NCBI RefSeq assembly: GCF_002096335.1
Contig: NZ_NCUW01000026.1
Location: 62,001 to 126,000, forward strand
Direction of reading: 5' to 3'
Length of the DNA stretch: 64,000 bases
Source: Streptococcus oralis subsp. dentisani
GTDB lineage: Bacteria > Bacillota > Bacilli > Lactobacillales > Streptococcaceae
Within the stretch, counting starts at the first letter, position 1. The number at the start of each line of letters is the position of its first letter. A program made the position numbers and the translations under genes. Below are positions 57,426 through 64,000 of this stretch, piece by piece. The notes under the pieces were generated by a model that was not told the origin of the DNA, did not search any database, and saw nothing but the letters and a program-made list of their open reading frames with translations.

Positions 57426-59819
57426 ATGTCATCATTTCGTAAACAAGCAGCCCTTTTAGGTCTGACTGCAGCTGTATTTGCGGCTTCTACTGCACAAGCA
57501 GATGAAAAAGTTACAAATCCAGATGCTAGCACAACATCTACACCAGTAGCAAATCAATCAGAGAAATCCGTTGCACCTACTGGAAGTGAAAAGGGAACAG
57601 CATCTGAAAAAACAGACGCTCCTACTAAGCAAGATGAAAATGCTACACCAGTAACAAGCACTAATACAAAGCCTTCTACAGAAACAACCTCTTCTAAAGA
57701 GGGAAGCCTCGCGGACGACAAGGCCCTTCAACCAACAGAAGGACAGGAAGTTGATGTCCGCATCCTTGCAACAACCGACCTCCACACAAATCTAGTCAAC
57801 TATGATTATTACCAAGACAAACCCGCTGAGAATGTTGGGCTAGCAAAGACAGCTGTTCTCATCGAAGAAGCTAAAAAAGAAAATAGCAATACACTTCTCG
57901 TAGATAATGGAGATACAATCCAAGGAACGCCACTTGGAACTTACAAGGCCATCGTTAACCCTGTCAAAGAAGGGGAACAGCACCCTATGTATGCAGCACT
58001 TCAAAAGCTTGGTTTTGAAGCTGGAACACTTGGAAATCATGAGTTTAACTACGGCTTAGACTATCTCAAACGTGTTATTGATACAGCTGGAATGCCGATT
58101 GTCAATGCCAATGTTGTTGATCCTAAAACTGGTGCTTACGTCTATGACCCCTATAAAATCATCAACAAAACCTTTGTTGATAAAAATGGTCGCAAAACGA
58201 CCGTCAAAATTGGGGTGACTGGAATCGTTCCTCCTCAAATTCTAAGCTGGGATAAGGCCAACCTCGAAGGAAAGATTCAGGTCAACGACTCTGTAGAAGC
58301 TATCCAAAAGATTATCCCTGAAATGCGTAAAGCAGGTGCAGACATCACTCTCGTACTTTCACACTCAGGTATCGGAGATGATAAGTACGAAAAAGGGGAA
58401 GAAAACGAAGGCTATCAAATTGCAAGCCTACCTGGTGTTGATGCAGTCGTAACAGGGCATTCGCACGCTGAATTTCCAAGTGGAAATGGTACAGGCTTTT
58501 ATGAAAAATATGCTGGTGTTGATGGCGTAAATGGTAAAATCAACGGTACTCCTGTAACCATGGCTGGAAAATACGGTGATCACCTCGGCATTATCGATCT
58601 CAACCTTGTTTACAAAAAGGGAAAATGGACTGTTGCCAACAGCAAAGGCTCTATCCGCAAGATTCATACTAAGTCCAAAGACGCTGATGAACGAATCAAA
58701 GAAATTGCCAAAACAGCCCATGAAGGAACCATCCAGTACGTTCGCCAACAAGTCGGAACAACAACTGCACCAATCACGAGTTATTTTGCCCTTGTCAAGG
58801 ATGATCCATCTGTCCAAATCGTCAATAACGCGCAAATCTGGTATGCTAAGAAAGAACTAGCAGGGACTCCTGAAGGAAATCTTCCTATTCTCTCGGCTGC
58901 TGCGCCATTTAAAGCGGGGACTCGTGGAGACGCTACTGCCTATACAGATATTCCTGCTGGTCCAATCGCCATCAAAAACGTAGCAGATCTCTACCTCTAC
59001 GACAATGTCACGGCCATTCTAAAAGTCACAGGAGCTCAACTCAAAGAATGGTTGGAAATGTCTGCTGGTCAGTTCAACACCATCGATCCAACTAAAAAAG
59101 AAGCGCAACAGCTAATCAATCCAAGCTACCGCACTTATAATTTTGATGTGATTGACGGTGTAACCTATGAGTACGATGTCACCCAACCAAATAAATACGA
59201 CCGCGAAGGCAAGTTGATCCACCCAGATGCTAGTCGGGTCCGCAATCTTAAATACCAAGGAAAAGATGTAGCTCCTGATCAGGAATTCATCGTGGTAACC
59301 AACAACTATCGCGCAAATGGTAAATTTCCTGGTGTTCGTGATGCTAGCCTCAATCGTCTACTCGGACTTGAAAATCGCCAGATTATCATCAACTATATCC
59401 TCGATGTGAAAAATATCAACCCAAGTGCAGATAAAAACTGGCACTTCACAAATAGCATAAAAGGTCTGGATGTTCGTTTCTTGACGGCTGATAAGGCCAA
59501 AGATTTGGTCGGTACAGACGGTGACATTCAATATCTAGCAAGCTCCGACCAAGAAGGATTCGGCGAATACCGCCTTCTCTATGTAGAGCCTAAGGCTGAA
59601 CCTGCAGAAACAAATCACCACGAAGTCCAAGATACGCAGGGACAAAATCAAAGCGATACAATCACTCTTTCAAACGGTGGCCAAACTATTATTTTACCAA
59701 GCACCAATAATCCAGTAGCTACTACCTTACCAAATACAGGTGAGAAAACTTCTATCCTAACCTTCCTAGGTATCATTCTAGCCGTGTTTGGGCTTTCTCT
59801 CAAGAAAAGGGAAGAATAA
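57426..59819 (+). CDS. Cell-wall anchored 5'-nucleotidase / 2',3'-cyclic phosphodiesterase
   Basis: 797-residue surface enzyme. A Sec signal ends at AQA (about 25), then a Ser/Thr/Lys/Glu-rich linker to about 105. The metallophosphoesterase domain shows ILATTDLHTNLVNYDYY, DNGDTIQGTPLG, GNHEFNYG and GHSHAEFP. The C-terminal 5'-nucleotidase domain has YLYDNVTAILKVTGAQLKEWLEMS. The sortase signal is LPNTG followed by a hydrophobic stretch and KKREE. Relatives degrade extracellular nucleotides, including cyclic ones, and can dampen host signalling; specificity here is not determined. Confidence 0.9.
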   Translation: MSSFRKQAALLGLTAAVFAASTAQADEKVTNPDASTTSTPVANQSEKSVAPTGSEKGTASEKTDAPTKQDENATPVTSTNTKPSTETTSSKEGSLADDKALQPTEGQEVDVRILATTDLHTNLVNYDYYQDKPAENVGLAKTAVLIEEAKKENSNTLLVDNGDTIQGTPLGTYKAIVNPVKEGEQHPMYAALQKLGFEAGTLGNHEFNYGLDYLKRVIDTAGMPIVNANVVDPKTGAYVYDPYKIINKTFVDKNGRKTTVKIGVTGIVPPQILSWDKANLEGKIQVNDSVEAIQKIIPEMRKAGADITLVLSHSGIGDDKYEKGEENEGYQIASLPGVDAVVTGHSHAEFPSGNGTGFYEKYAGVDGVNGKINGTPVTMAGKYGDHLGIIDLNLVYKKGKWTVANSKGSIRKIHTKSKDADERIKEIAKTAHEGTIQYVRQQVGTTTAPITSYFALVKDDPSVQIVNNAQIWYAKKELAGTPEGNLPILSAAAPFKAGTRGDATAYTDIPAGPIAIKNVADLYLYDNVTAILKVTGAQLKEWLEMSAGQFNTIDPTKKEAQQLINPSYRTYNFDVIDGVTYEYDVTQPNKYDREGKLIHPDASRVRNLKYQGKDVAPDQEFIVVTNNYRANGKFPGVRDASLNRLLGLENRQIIINYILDVKNINPSADKNWHFTNSIKGLDVRFLTADKAKDLVGTDGDIQYLASSDQEGFGEYRLLYVEPKAEPAETNHHEVQDTQGQNQSDTITLSNGGQTIILPSTNNPVATTLPNTGEKTSILTFLGIILAVFGLSLKKREE

Positions 59820-59827
59820 CAACAATA

Positions 59828-59858
59828 GAAGCAAGACGAGACTCGTCCTGCTTCTTTT
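59828..59858 (+). terminator. Nucleotidase terminator
   Basis: GAAGCA/TGCTTC and an inner ACGA/TCGT stem, followed by TTTTT. Confidence 0.75.
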
Positions 59859-59865
59859 TAACCAC

Positions 59866-59897
59866 TAAAAACACTGCTAGATTTCTCTAGCAGTGTT
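59866..59897 (-). terminator. msmK terminator
   Basis: AACACTGCTAGA and TCTAGCAGTGTT form a 12-bp stem; the minus strand continues TTTTTAG. Confidence 0.85.
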
Positions 59898-59914
59898 TTG
59901 TTATTTTATTTATC

Positions 59915-61045
59915 TTAGTAAACTGTTTTTTCAGTTTCTACATCAAAGAAGTGTGCTTTGTTCAAGTCAAATCCAAGTTCAACTGTTGCACCTGTTTGCA
60001 AGTAGTCACGAGCGTCCACTTTGGCAACAAATTCATCTTTACCAACTTGGCAGTAAAGGTGAGATTCTGAACCAAGCAATTCTGATACAGAGATAGTTGC
60101 TTTGACAACTGATTCTGGGAATGTTTCAAGGAAAGCAGGTTCTGCATTCACATCTTCTGGACGGATACCGAAGATTAATTCTTTACCTTCGTAGCCTTTT
60201 TCACGAAGAACTTTCAATGCTCCTTCTGGAACTTTCAAGCGGAATCCGTCAGAAACAATTTCATTACCAACCAATTTCACGTTAATGAAGTTCATAGCTG
60301 GACTTCCGATGAATCCTGCAACAAATTTGTTAACTGGGTTTTTGTAAACTTCTTGAGGAGTACCGATTTGTTCTACACGTCCGATAGTACCTGTACCAGC
60401 TGGGTTCTTAGTTGCTGACATGATAACGATACGGTCTGCAAGTGTCATCGCTTCTGTTTGGTCGTGCGTTACGTAGATAGTTGTAGCACCGATACGACGG
60501 TGAATCTTCGCAATTTCAGCACGCATAGATACACGAAGTTTGGCATCCAAGTTTGACAAAGGTTCGTCCATCAAGAACACTTTTGCATCACGGACGATAG
60601 CACGCCCCATGGCAACACGTTGACGTTGACCACCAGAAAGGTCAGCAGGTTTACGATCCAAGAACTCTTTCAAACCAAGGATTGCAGCTGCTTCTTGAAC
60701 ACGTTTGTCGATATCTTCTTTGCTGTATTTACGCAATTTCAAACCGAAAGCCATGTTGTCATAAACAGTCATGTGTGGGTAAAGAGCGTAGTTTTGGAAT
60801 ACCATGGCGATGTCACGGTCTTTTGGAGCTACGTCGTTGACAACCACGCCATCGATAGATGCAGTACCTTCTGTAATATCTTCAAGACCAGCGATCATAC
60901 GAAGAGTTGTTGATTTACCACATCCTGAAGGACCTACGAAAACGATAAATTCTTTGTCTTTGATATCCAAGTTGAAGTCTTCAACTGAGTAGTGTTCGCT
61001 GTTTGGATATTTTTTGTAAATGTTTTTAAGATTTAATTCTACCAT
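59915..61045 (-). CDS. msmK: Multiple-sugar ABC transporter ATPase MsmK
   Basis: 376-residue CUT1-type ATPase: Walker [10 protein letters not shown], signature LSGGQRQRV, Walker [13 protein letters not shown] and a C-terminal MalK-like OB domain (FGIRPEDV). In pneumococci MsmK serves several sugar transporters, including SatABC. The sat genes at 4-7 kb lack an ATPase, so MsmK is their likely partner. The gene is monocistronic with TAGAAA-17 bp-TATAAT and a cre-like site. Confidence 0.92.
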   Translation of the reverse strand: MVELNLKNIYKKYPNSEHYSVEDFNLDIKDKEFIVFVGPSGCGKSTTLRMIAGLEDITEGTASIDGVVVNDVAPKDRDIAMVFQNYALYPHMTVYDNMAFGLKLRKYSKEDIDKRVQEAAAILGLKEFLDRKPADLSGGQRQRVAMGRAIVRDAKVFLMDEPLSNLDAKLRVSMRAEIAKIHRRIGATTIYVTHDQTEAMTLADRIVIMSATKNPAGTGTIGRVEQIGTPQEVYKNPVNKFVAGFIGSPAMNFINVKLVGNEIVSDGFRLKVPEGALKVLREKGYEGKELIFGIRPEDVNAEPAFLETFPESVVKATISVSELLGSESHLYCQVGKDEFVAKVDARDYLQTGATVELGFDLNKAHFFDVETEKTVY

Positions 61046-61079
61046 GGAAGGTGAACTCCTTTTATATTTTGATAGTTTT

Positions 61080-61108
61080 ATTATAAATGAAAACGCTTTA
61101 CATTTCTA
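61080..61108 (-). promoter_or_regulatory. msmK promoter with cre-like site
   Basis: The -10 TATAAT (61080-61085) is preceded at 17 bp by TAGAAA (61103-61108). TGTAAAGCGTTTTCA (61087-61101) lies in the spacer and resembles cre. Confidence 0.55.
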
Positions 61109-61159
61109 TGGCAAGGTGACCAAAAAAACAAAAAAGTTCTGTGCAACTTGCACAAAACT

Positions 61160-62029
61160 TTAGAGAATATCTGGTAAAATCAACTGATAACATAAGGTCA
61201 AATCTGTCAATTCTTTTAACTGCAGTCCAGTCAATTCTTCCCATTTGTCAATCTTGTATTGGAGAGAATTGCGATGCAGATAGAGTTGCTGGGCCGTTTT
61301 CGTTAAGACAGCACTGTTTTCCCAGAGGGAGAGAATAATTTCCTGAATCTGATCCTGATCCAAGATCATCTGGTGCAGGCATTCCTTGATTACCTTCAGG
61401 TCCACTAGTCTTTCTCCCATACTCCAAAGATAGAGCTGTGAAAAAGTATGAACACCTTGATGACCTTGACGCCACCAAGTCTTAAACAAGTCCCGCTCTG
61501 CTTGGATTAAATCTGACAGGGGCTGATATCCAGTCTGTGACCAGATCTGACCTAACATGATAGATAGACGAAGACCAAAGTCGTACTCCACTGCCTCAAT
61601 CGTATCGGATAAGATTGAGCGAACAGCGCTGTATTTATCTTGCTGGAGAACAAAAACATAGTCCTGAACTCCGACCTGCAACACTGTCTGGCAGTTAGGA
61701 AAGAGAGTCTGCATCATATCCAGCCAAGAAGCTAGATTCTCCTGTTGGGAATAGGATAGATGACAATAAACCAGCTGAATCTTTTTAAAAGTTTGAGGTG
61801 CCTGCCCCTTTCCCTCGATTAGATAGGAAAACCAAGGATTGAGCGAACGAGCCTGCTCCTGCTGGGTTAAAAGGGAAATTAACTGCTTTTCACGTTCAGT
61901 GAGATTAGTCTCTTCCAGTAAAATCCACTGTTGAGAAGATAGAGGAAGAGTAAGATATCCTGGCTTCTCTATCGGCTGATCTGAAATCTGTGCCTCAGGA
62001 AACCAGTCTAGTAATTCTTTTGCAAGCAT
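61160..62029 (-). CDS. PucR-type helix-turn-helix regulator
   Basis: 289 residues. The C-terminal HTH_30 segment LTKTAQQLYLHRNSLQYKIDKWEELTGL is typical of PucR/CdaR regulators; the central part (about 90-200) is a diverged GGDEF-like sensor domain as in CdaR. The start MLAKELLDWFPE has GGAGGAGTAGAA upstream and lies two bases after the mrnC stop. It may control msmK or another sugar gene, but nothing in the sequence proves this. Confidence 0.75.
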   Translation of the reverse strand: MLAKELLDWFPEAQISDQPIEKPGYLTLPLSSQQWILLEETNLTEREKQLISLLTQQEQARSLNPWFSYLIEGKGQAPQTFKKIQLVYCHLSYSQQENLASWLDMMQTLFPNCQTVLQVGVQDYVFVLQQDKYSAVRSILSDTIEAVEYDFGLRLSIMLGQIWSQTGYQPLSDLIQAERDLFKTWWRQGHQGVHTFSQLYLWSMGERLVDLKVIKECLHQMILDQDQIQEIILSLWENSAVLTKTAQQLYLHRNSLQYKIDKWEELTGLQLKELTDLTLCYQLILPDIL

Positions 62030-62031
62030 TT

Positions 62032-62418
62032 CTACTCCTCCACTTTTTGGATACACCACGAAATCAAGGCCTCTAAGCGCTCCACATTTTCTGTCAGATG
62101 AAGATAGCCCATAACTGCTTCAAATCCAGTCGACATACGATAAGTCACGACATCCGCATTTTTAGCCTTTGTGTGACTATTGGTATTGCGGCCACGTTTA
62201 TAGATTTCTTCTTCTTTTTCCGTAAGGACTTGCTCCTCCAACATCAATGAAATCAAACGAGCCTGAGCCTTGGCCGAGACATACTTGGTCGCCTCTTGGT
62301 GGAGTTTATTGGGCTTGGTCATGCCTTTGAGGATGAGGTGGCGACGAATATACATGGAATAAACCGCATCCCCCTCAAAAGCTAGCGCAATCCCATTAAT
62401 GAGATTGGCATCAATCAC
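62032..62418 (-). CDS. mrnC: Mini-ribonuclease III
   Basis: 128-residue RNase III domain without a dsRNA-binding domain: NGIALAFEGDAVYSMYIRRHL carries the acidic catalytic residues and KRGRNTNSHTKAKNADVVTYRMSTGFEAVMGYL the second cluster. It matures 23S rRNA. The start is GTG, supported by GAGGTGG four bases upstream. It overlaps the cysS stop by eight bases, the common firmicute order. Confidence 0.93.
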   Translation of the reverse strand: MIDANLINGIALAFEGDAVYSMYIRRHLILKGMTKPNKLHQEATKYVSAKAQARLISLMLEEQVLTEKEEEIYKRGRNTNSHTKAKNADVVTYRMSTGFEAVMGYLHLTENVERLEALISWCIQKVEE

Positions 62419-63754
62419 GTGTCCACCTCACTCCATCTTTTGTATCCAGTAGTTTAATGCCTTGAGCAGCCAATTGGTCACGGATTTGGTCTGCTGTCGC
62501 AAAGTCACGATTGGCACGCGCTTCTTGGCGTTTTTGGATTAAGGCTTCGATTTCTGCATCCAAAACTTCCTCTACAAAGACAATACCAAAGACCTCTAAC
62601 ATAGCCGCAAGAGCTTGCTTGACAGCAGCATCATAGTTACCTGAGTTAATCCACTTGGTCATTTCAAAGACTACTGTGATACCGTTGGCAGAGTTGAAAT
62701 CCTCATCCATAGCTGCAACAAACTTATCTTTAAAGGCTTGTAACTCTTGAGCATCTACATTTCCGGTAAATGGTTGCTCGTAAGTATTTTTTAGATACTT
62801 GAGATTGGTCTCGGCATCGCGAACTGCCTTTTCCGTAAAGTTGATGGGTTTGCGGTAGTGTTGTGTTGCAAAGAAGAAACGAAGCACTTGGCCATCGATG
62901 GTTTTGAGGGCATCATGAACAGTGATAAAGTTTCCCAAGGACTTGGACATCTTGACATTGTCGATATTGACAAAGCCATTGTGCATCCAGTAATTGGCAA
63001 ATGTCTTGCCTGTTTTGGCCTCTGACTGGGCAATTTCGTTGGTATGATGTGGAAACTCTAGATCAGCTCCACCGCCGTGGATATCAATGGTATCGCCCAA
63101 AATCTCTGTTGACATGACCGAACATTCGATATGCCAGCCCGGACGACCAGGTCCCCAAGGACTATCCCAAGAAATCTCGCCTGGTTTGGCAGCTTTCCAG
63201 AGAGCAAAGTCCACTGGATTTTCCTTACGTGCCGTTTCTTCATCGGTTCGACCTGAAGCACCCAGCTCCAAATCTTCCAAGGTTTTGTTAGCTAATTTGG
63301 CGTAATTGTGGGATTTTTCCACTCGGAAGTAAACATCTCCTTGACTCTCGTAGGCAAAGCCTTTTTCAATCAAGTCAGCGACAAAACGAATGATGTCAGC
63401 CATAAACTCCACCACACGCGGATGGCGAGTCGCAGGTTTCACGCCTAAGGCCGTCACATCCTCACGAAAGGCAGCGATATACTTGTCCGCAACCTCCTGA
63501 GGCGTGATGCCTTCTTCCTTGGCGCGATGGATAATCCTATCATCTACATCTGTAAAATTGGAAATATAGTTGACTTCAAATCCCCGATACTCAAAATAAC
63601 GGCGAATGGTATCAAAAGCTATTGTTGAGCGGGCATTGCCCACGTGGATGTAGTTGTAGACCGTTGGCCCACAGACATACATCTTAACCTTGCCGTCCTC
63701 AATAGGTACAAATTCTCGCAAATCACGAGACATGGTGTCATAAATTTTAATCAT
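62411..63754 (-). CDS. cysS: Cysteinyl-tRNA synthetase
   Basis: 447-residue class I synthetase. CGPTVYNYIHVGNARS holds the HIGH-type motif and a zinc Cys, HIECSVMS and HHTNEIAQSE the other zinc ligands, and KMSKSLGNF the KMSKS loop. The ATG start MIKIYDTMSRDL was preferred to an in-frame GTG three codons earlier because GGGAG then has normal spacing. Confidence 0.97.
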   Translation of the reverse strand: MIKIYDTMSRDLREFVPIEDGKVKMYVCGPTVYNYIHVGNARSTIAFDTIRRYFEYRGFEVNYISNFTDVDDRIIHRAKEEGITPQEVADKYIAAFREDVTALGVKPATRHPRVVEFMADIIRFVADLIEKGFAYESQGDVYFRVEKSHNYAKLANKTLEDLELGASGRTDEETARKENPVDFALWKAAKPGEISWDSPWGPGRPGWHIECSVMSTEILGDTIDIHGGGADLEFPHHTNEIAQSEAKTGKTFANYWMHNGFVNIDNVKMSKSLGNFITVHDALKTIDGQVLRFFFATQHYRKPINFTEKAVRDAETNLKYLKNTYEQPFTGNVDAQELQAFKDKFVAAMDEDFNSANGITVVFEMTKWINSGNYDAAVKQALAAMLEVFGIVFVEEVLDAEIEALIQKRQEARANRDFATADQIRDQLAAQGIKLLDTKDGVRWTRD

Positions 63755-63771
63755 GCGGTCCACTCCCTTCT

Positions 63772-64000
63772 CTATTTCTGACTTTTTCGGCTGAAAACCA
63801 GCTCTGCAAAAGGGCCAAATTGCCTGAGGCTATCCAGTTGGTAAAAGCGCTGCCCTTCCTCTTGGGTAAAGAGGGGAACCCCCTTTCCTAGGATAAGGGG
63901 CGCTATCTGAATAATGAGGTGGTCGAAAAGATCCGCATCCAAGAGCGGTCCTACCAAGGAATTACCACCAATCACAAAGACATTTTTGCCTTTGTCAATC
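63772..64000 (-). CDS. RibD-C / dihydrofolate reductase-like protein (5' end outside window)
   Basis: The visible C-terminal 75 residues contain NVFVIGGNSLVGPLLDADLFDHLIIQIAPLILGKGVPLF, the pattern of RibD C-terminal (bacterial bifunctional deaminase-reductase) proteins, which bind NADPH. The reaction is unknown. The gene ends 17 bp before cysS. Confidence 0.8.
   Translation of the reverse strand, partial: IDKGKNVFVIGGNSLVGPLLDADLFDHLIIQIAPLILGKGVPLFTQEEGQRFYQLDSLRQFGPFAELVFSRKSQK

Overview
The window looks like a chromosome segment of a mitis-group Streptococcus (S. mitis/S. oralis/S. pneumoniae relatives). Evidence: pneumococcal-type BOX repeats, a YSIRK/LPXTG sialidase, the psaBCA-tpx-psaR manganese locus, msmK, and gene strings such as dnaI-dnaB-nrdR, acpS-alr-recG and prmA-rsmE-pepF. 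The species assignment is inferred from gene content and was not measured. The gene order resembles, but is not that of, S. pneumoniae as I recall it, so a non-pneumococcal mitis-group species is more likely.

Layout. 1-0.8 kb: end of a methyltransferase gene. 0.8-13.1 kb: a compact sialic acid locus on the minus strand, with nanK-type kinase, N-acetylneuraminate lyase, YesL-like protein, NanQ/YhcH anomerase, SatABC-type transporter, NanE epimerase, cell-wall sialidase NanA and a CE7 acetyl esterase. 13.1-22.6 kb: housekeeping genes on the minus strand (a micro-ORF, recG, alr, acpS, two DAHP synthases, secA, an AlkD-like protein). 22.7-30.7 kb: small membrane protein, LemA/TPM pair, a DUF2971 protein, der, nitroreductase, dnaI, dnaB, nrdR. 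30.8-37.9 kb: plus-strand accessory stretch with a YtrA-type GntR/ABC exporter, an orphan lipoprotein, a deleted IS, an HxlR/nitroreductase pair, and decayed rsmA and ydcF genes. 37.9-49.6 kb: lrgAB, MarR, thioredoxin, aquaporin, a lipoprotein, pepF, rsmE, prmA, Nudix, M50 protease, rarA. 49.6-54.4 kb: 6S RNA and the manganese locus. 54.4-64 kb: dtd, relA, an anchored 5'-nucleotidase, msmK, a PucR-type regulator, mrnC, cysS and a partial RibD-C protein.

How parts work together. NanA releases sialic acid at the surface, SatABC imports it, and NanQ, the lyase, the kinase and NanE carry it to N-acetylglucosamine-6-phosphate. SatABC has no ATPase gene beside it; MsmK near 60 kb is the likely shared ATPase. 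Most nan transcription units and msmK carry cre-like CcpA sites.

The most notable observation is a two-box element with exact spacing (box1, 25 bp, box2, 15 bp, -35, 17 bp, -10) at three nan promoters. A fourth copy lies upstream of the acetyl esterase, where a BOX element sits exactly between box2 and the -35; removing the BOX restores the 15-bp gap. No candidate regulator gene (RpiR-type NanR in pneumococci) is in the window. Other points of interest are a duplicated permease 3' end plus terminator flanking the orphan lipoprotein, an rsmA 5'-end repeat flanking the HxlR/nitroreductase pair, a MarR-type motif shared by two promoters, and a 23-residue micro-ORF. I saw no CRISPR array, prophage or tRNA/rRNA gene.
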